Position numbers and translations under genes: made by a program. Positions 6,405-8,981 of a stretch of DNA of 8,981 nucleotides are shown in pieces. The notes beneath the pieces are model-generated. The model had not been told where the DNA came from. It did not search any database and saw nothing but the letters and a program-made list of their open reading frames with translations. This DNA is from Beijerinckiaceae bacterium (GTDB lineage: Bacteria > Pseudomonadota > Alphaproteobacteria > Rhizobiales > Beijerinckiaceae). Position 1 is the stretch's first letter. Each line of letters starts with the position of its first letter. The stretch is from contig DAIESR010000204.1 of NCBI GenBank assembly GCA_027346205.1, forward strand, positions 1-8,981, given 5' to 3'.

Positions 6405-7271
6405 TCAGATGGCTCGGAATGCGTCAGGAATGAACGGGAAACCGCGGAAATTCGCGAGATTATTGAACTTCGTCGTGCATGTGTTCATCGTGTGATCGCA
6501 GCCCTGATAGGCGGTGAAGGCATCCCCGGCCGCTGGCGCATGAAGAAGCGGATAGGCCAGTGTGACAGCGCTCGACGTTACATTCTTGATTGTCGCCGAG
6601 GCTCCAACATTCGCGCCGGAGGAAAAGAGGATTGATCCTTGCGTGTAAGCCGAGGAAGAACCGGACCAGTTGATCACCGCATTGGTCGATCCTGCCCCAG
6701 CCGTTCCGCTCGCTCCATAGGCATTCTTCACCAAGCCGCAGCCCGAGTCATAGAGCACATGCACGCAAGCCGGCGAATAGAGATTGCGCGGCATGTTGAT
6801 CTCAAGCAGGACAAGATCAGAGTTGACGGTGATCTCGGCTGTTGTACGGCCGATATTATCGACCGTCCCGACGCGTCCCTTGAACAGGATAACGCTGCCA
6901 ACTGGCGTTGATGTCCAGCTCGTCAGAAAAGCCCGCTCGCGCTGGATCTCTGCCCCGTCGAGGATGCCATTATGGATAGCCTGCAGGAATGGCACACCGC
7001 CGATCGTGTCGCTCGCTTTCGCGCTGATCATCACCTTCTGCTGATCGACATCAAGGCCAACCGCGCATTTATATTTCAGCCCGTCGACGAGAACGGAATT
7101 CGCGAGGTAAGTGTAACCGTTTAATGTGATCGGCACGTCGGCATTGGTATAGGTGAGGATAAGGCCAGTGCGCAAAGTGAAGGTAAAACAATCTGCCATA
7201 AGGATTTGCGCATCCGATCTAGCGCGCGCAGCATTAAGAAGATTGATGAGCGCGGTCGATGCGGATCTCAC
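6405..7271 (-). CDS. DUF2163 / phage BR0599 family tail hub protein with four-Cys Fe-S-type pattern
   Basis: This 288-residue protein is related to RcGTA g13 (hub) and to lambda gpL, and caps the tail between the Dit ring and the megatron. DUF2163 hallmarks are MADCFTFTLRTG (about 25-36), the RGFPFIP C-terminal motif, and GCDHTMNTC. Four cysteines, C169-x8-C178 and C258-x6-C265, reproduce the spacing within each pair that I recall for the [4Fe-4S] ligands of gpL. The middle of the protein (about 190-255) is a Gly/Ser-rich beta insertion. The frame is open further upstream to an ATG at 7361, but that start would overlap the previous gene by 94 bases. The GTG at 7271 forms a 4-base GTGA overlap with the previous stop and has GGAG at 7281-7284, so it is preferred. 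The peptidase gene follows after one base. Cluster binding is inferred from the Cys pattern only. Confidence 0.88.
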   Translation of the reverse strand: MRSASTALINLLNAARARSDAQILMADCFTFTLRTGLILTYTNADVPITLNGYTYLANSVLVDGLKYKCAVGLDVDQQKVMISAKASDTIGGVPFLQAIHNGILDGAEIQRERAFLTSWTSTPVGSVILFKGRVGTVDNIGRTTAEITVNSDLVLLEINMPRNLYSPACVHVLYDSGCGLVKNAYGASGTAGAGSTNAVINWSGSSSAYTQGSILFSSGANVGASATIKNVTSSAVTLAYPLLHAPAAGDAFTAYQGCDHTMNTCTTKFNNLANFRGFPFIPDAFRAI

Positions 7272-8236
7272 GGCTTGACGCTCCGGAATTTCAGGGCCTG
7301 CACCTGCCAAAGCCCGTTCATGAAGTTCTCGAAATCTTCCTGATCGTCGAGAAAGCGGCAAACGAACGCGTAGGAGAAATCGGCCGTGATCACGGCGCCA
7401 TTAGCTGGCGCCGCATTGAAGGTGAGCGTGTTGTTGAATCCGTTCGGCTGAGTGATGCTCCAACCGGTCGTATTGGCGGCAGGGGGCGCTTTCGTACCGG
7501 TCACGAGGCCCGATGTCGGTTCCGTCCAATTCGTGCCGATGGCGATCGGCGTTGCGCCGTTTTGCAAGACCTCATTGCCCGACACCATTGCGACATAGGC
7601 ATTCCAGCCGATGGCCGAAGGCGGCGACGGAGCTACCGGCGAGGTCACGGCCAATAGATTATTCGCGGCGACAGCGAGCGAGGATTCCGATGAAGGCAGG
7701 GTTTCTCCAGATGCCGTGACATAGGTCACCTTTACATAATAGGTCGCTGCGGCAAGCGTGCCGCCGGCCGCGCTCGAAAGCATTGGTACTGCGGGCGGCG
7801 AAAAGCCCGCACTCTGGATTATAGCTCCGTTGAGATAGACATTCGCAACCGACGAGACCCATGACACGGGCTCGAGAAAGCCGCCTAGCGCGCGCTGGAA
7901 CGTGAAAGAGATCGTCGTGCCGTCGCCCGTCCCTATGCCTTGGTTTGCAACCGCATTGTCGGTGGGATCTGTGTAGAGAAATGTTCCATATTGGCCTTCA
8001 CATTGCAGATAGAGGCCCATGAGGCTTTGCAGCGAGTTGTTGCCGATTCCGGGATAGGACGAGCCGGACGAAAGCCCCTCGAAAGTCAGCTCAAATTCAT
8101 AGAGCGTATAGGCATAGAACGGACTGCGTACTTCCCGGCCGGAGACATGGCCCGCGACACGCGTCGAGAATGTTGGCCGCTTATGTACCGACCAACCTTG
8201 GCCGGCAAGCACAGGAAATGAGGGTGGTGTTGTCAT
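7268..8236 (-). CDS. DUF2460 (TIGR02217-like) distal tail protein with an inserted Ig/Fn3-like domain
   Basis: This 322-residue protein is about half as long again as typical DUF2460 members (about 200-210). Residues 8-37 (GQGWSVHKRP, HVSGRE) and 292-322 (CRFLDDQED, RSVKP) match the DUF2460 part of the preceding gene. Residues 99-106 (QGIGTGDG) open the usual beta-hairpin region, and 266-290 close it. Between them, about 148-254, sits an Ala/Ser/Thr-rich beta domain with TYYVKVTYVTASGETLPSSE. This pattern is typical of Fn3/Ig-like domains in phage tail proteins and is absent from the neighbouring copy. By analogy with RcGTA g12, the product would form the ring joining tail tube to baseplate hub, and the insert would project outward, perhaps to bind cell-surface glycan. 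The ATG at 8236 follows a weak GGTGA ribosome site 4 bases after the previous stop. The stop codon overlaps the next start as GTGA. Confidence 0.88.
   Translation of the reverse strand: MTTPPSFPVLAGQGWSVHKRPTFSTRVAGHVSGREVRSPFYAYTLYEFELTFEGLSSGSSYPGIGNNSLQSLMGLYLQCEGQYGTFLYTDPTDNAVANQGIGTGDGTTISFTFQRALGGFLEPVSWVSSVANVYLNGAIIQSAGFSPPAVPMLSSAAGGTLAAATYYVKVTYVTASGETLPSSESSLAVAANNLLAVTSPVAPSPPSAIGWNAYVAMVSGNEVLQNGATPIAIGTNWTEPTSGLVTGTKAPPAANTTGWSITQPNGFNNTLTFNAAPANGAVITADFSYAFVCRFLDDQEDFENFMNGLWQVQALKFRSVKP
7281..7284 (-). promoter_or_regulatory. Ribosome binding site for the GTG start of the hub gene
   Basis: GGAG on the minus strand lies nine bases upstream of the GTG at 7271, inside the last codons of the Dit-like gene. 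It supports the GTGA-overlap start over the long upstream extension. Confidence 0.6.
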
Positions 8237-8240
8237 GCAA

Positions 8241-8981
8241 TCACCATTTCACGCTGCGCAGTTTTAGGGATTGCAATGTGAATAGTCGCGCCATGAATTC
8301 ATCGAGGTCTTCTTGATCGTCCGCGAAGCGGCAGATAAGGCTCGACCCAATGCCGAGACTCGCATCGATCGCAAAATTGAAGGCACCGTTCTGCCCCTGC
8401 ATCTCGCCATAGAAAGCGATGATGTTTTGAAGGTCGGCGTAAGGTGCATCCATGCGCAAGAGATCAAACGTGAGATCGATCTCCCAGACCGACGATGACA
8501 TTTTTGCTGCTCGGCTCTCGCGACCGGAAACATGCTCGGCGACGCCCGTTGCAAAAAGCGGCCTGTAATGAACCGACCAGCCCTGCCCCGAAAGGCTCGG
8601 AAAATTTGGATAAGTGGGCGGAGTCGGAGGCGGATCGGGCACCGGCGGCGCGAGGAACGGTCCCTTGCCCGAAAGCCATTGCCCGGTCGGCCAATTGCCG
8701 GCATCGCCCCAAACATCGCTGCGCATCGGAAATGCCGGAAACGGCCGCGCATCCCAATTCCACACCGACATGAAGGTCGGCTCGATCATCTTCACGCCAG
8801 CTAACGACGTTTCATTCTTGCTATCGGTGACCCAATATTCATAGATTGCCTGCAATGCGAGCAGTTGGATCTCTGAATCGGCGCGCGGCCGGAATGCGCC
8901 GCCTTCTGCCGGCTCCCAGATCGACCAATAGGGCGTGAAGCTCTCTGTCGATTTCGGATCGTAGAAGACATTCGGCTGGTT
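8241..8981 (-). CDS. Tail-tip protein, 5'-truncated by window edge: GTA-type TIM-barrel C-terminus fused to a DUF2460 (Dit-like) domain
   Basis: The frame is open to the right edge, so the start lies outside and 246 residues are visible. Residues 1-108 match the end of the GTA TIM-barrel (glycoside-hydrolase-like) domain: NQPNVFYDPKSTES near the edge, then VWNWDARPFPAFP, and GDAGNW followed by GQWLSGKG. A Pro-rich linker (about 108-125, with PDPPPTPP) leads to a DUF2460 domain from about 127: GQGWSVHYRP, HVSGRE, and a terminal CRFADDQED block ending in RSVKW. In RcGTA the DUF2460 protein is the distal tail ring subunit, while the TIM barrel belongs to the megatron. Finding both in one chain is therefore unusual relative to that reference. 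The internal TTG at 8855 is not the start, because TIM-barrel coding continues upstream of it. The next gene starts 4 bases after the stop. The domain calls are recognition of family motifs. A glycan-hydrolysing role is inferred, and no catalytic residue could be checked. Confidence 0.85.
   Translation of the reverse strand, partial: NQPNVFYDPKSTESFTPYWSIWEPAEGGAFRPRADSEIQLLALQAIYEYWVTDSKNETSLAGVKMIEPTFMSVWNWDARPFPAFPMRSDVWGDAGNWPTGQWLSGKGPFLAPPVPDPPPTPPTYPNFPSLSGQGWSVHYRPLFATGVAEHVSGRESRAAKMSSSVWEIDLTFDLLRMDAPYADLQNIIAFYGEMQGQNGAFNFAIDASLGIGSSLICRFADDQEDLDEFMARLFTLQSLKLRSVKW

Noticed and set aside
7272..7361. Longer N-terminus for the hub protein from the ATG at 7361
   Set aside because: It would overlap the conserved C-terminus of the Dit-like gene by 94 bases. 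The added residues are Arg-rich and unlike DUF2163, and the GTGA start has a ribosome site.
1..8981. Assignment as a genuine gene transfer agent
   Set aside because: The tail-tip genes are GTA-like, but the block continues into a tail fibre and a full lysis cassette, and the domain layout differs from RcGTA. A prophage or phage fits better. Head and packaging genes outside the window would be needed to decide.

Overview
All ten coding regions in this window lie on the minus strand. They form one tightly packed block, so the genes read from high to low coordinates. Together they make up the tail-tip, adsorption and lysis modules of a long-tailed, siphovirus-like prophage or phage. The tail-tip part resembles the distal-tail, hub, peptidase and megatron genes of alphaproteobacterial gene transfer agents (Rhodobacter GTA g12 to g15). 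GC-rich coding and the GTA-type gene set point to an alphaproteobacterial host, plausibly Rhizobiales-like. The sequence alone does not fix the genus.

Tail tip (8981 to 3318). The first gene enters from beyond the right edge. It carries the C-terminal end of a GTA-type TIM-barrel domain, a Pro-rich linker and a DUF2460 (distal-tail, Dit-like) domain. A second DUF2460 protein follows, with an Ig/Fn3-like domain inserted in it. Then come a DUF2163/BR0599 hub protein with a four-Cys pattern matching the iron-sulphur tail-tip protein of lambda (gpL), an NlpC/P60 cell-wall peptidase with Cys and His catalytic residues, and an 875-residue host-specificity (megatron/TipJ-like) protein. Three of these junctions are 4-base start/stop overlaps, which implies translational coupling. 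In RcGTA the TIM barrel is part of the megatron. Here it sits in the Dit-like gene, and no counterpart is visible in the megatron.

Adsorption (3321 to 2065). A 418-residue tail fibre overlaps the megatron stop codon. It has an Mtd_N-like N-terminus, a beta-rich shaft, two in-frame copies of a VGIGTT..LDVVGNI module exactly 297 bases apart, and a C-terminal knob-like domain. The DNA between the two copies appears less GC-rich than its surroundings.

Lysis (1963 to 1). After a 101-base gap with a hairpin there is an N-acetylmuramidase-type endolysin with two C-terminal hydrophobic segments. Two small multi-spanning membrane proteins follow (holin candidates), each with a strong Shine-Dalgarno site. 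Last is the N-terminus of a signal-peptide or membrane-anchored protein cut by the left edge, in the position where spanins are often found.

No RNA gene, CRISPR array, insertion sequence, attachment site or convincing promoter was seen. The longest stretch without a gene is 1964-2064. The strongest points for a second look are the TIM-barrel/DUF2460 fusion beside a second DUF2460 gene, the fibre repeats that bracket a compositionally different module, the 13-residue repeats ending the megatron, and the membrane-anchored endolysin.
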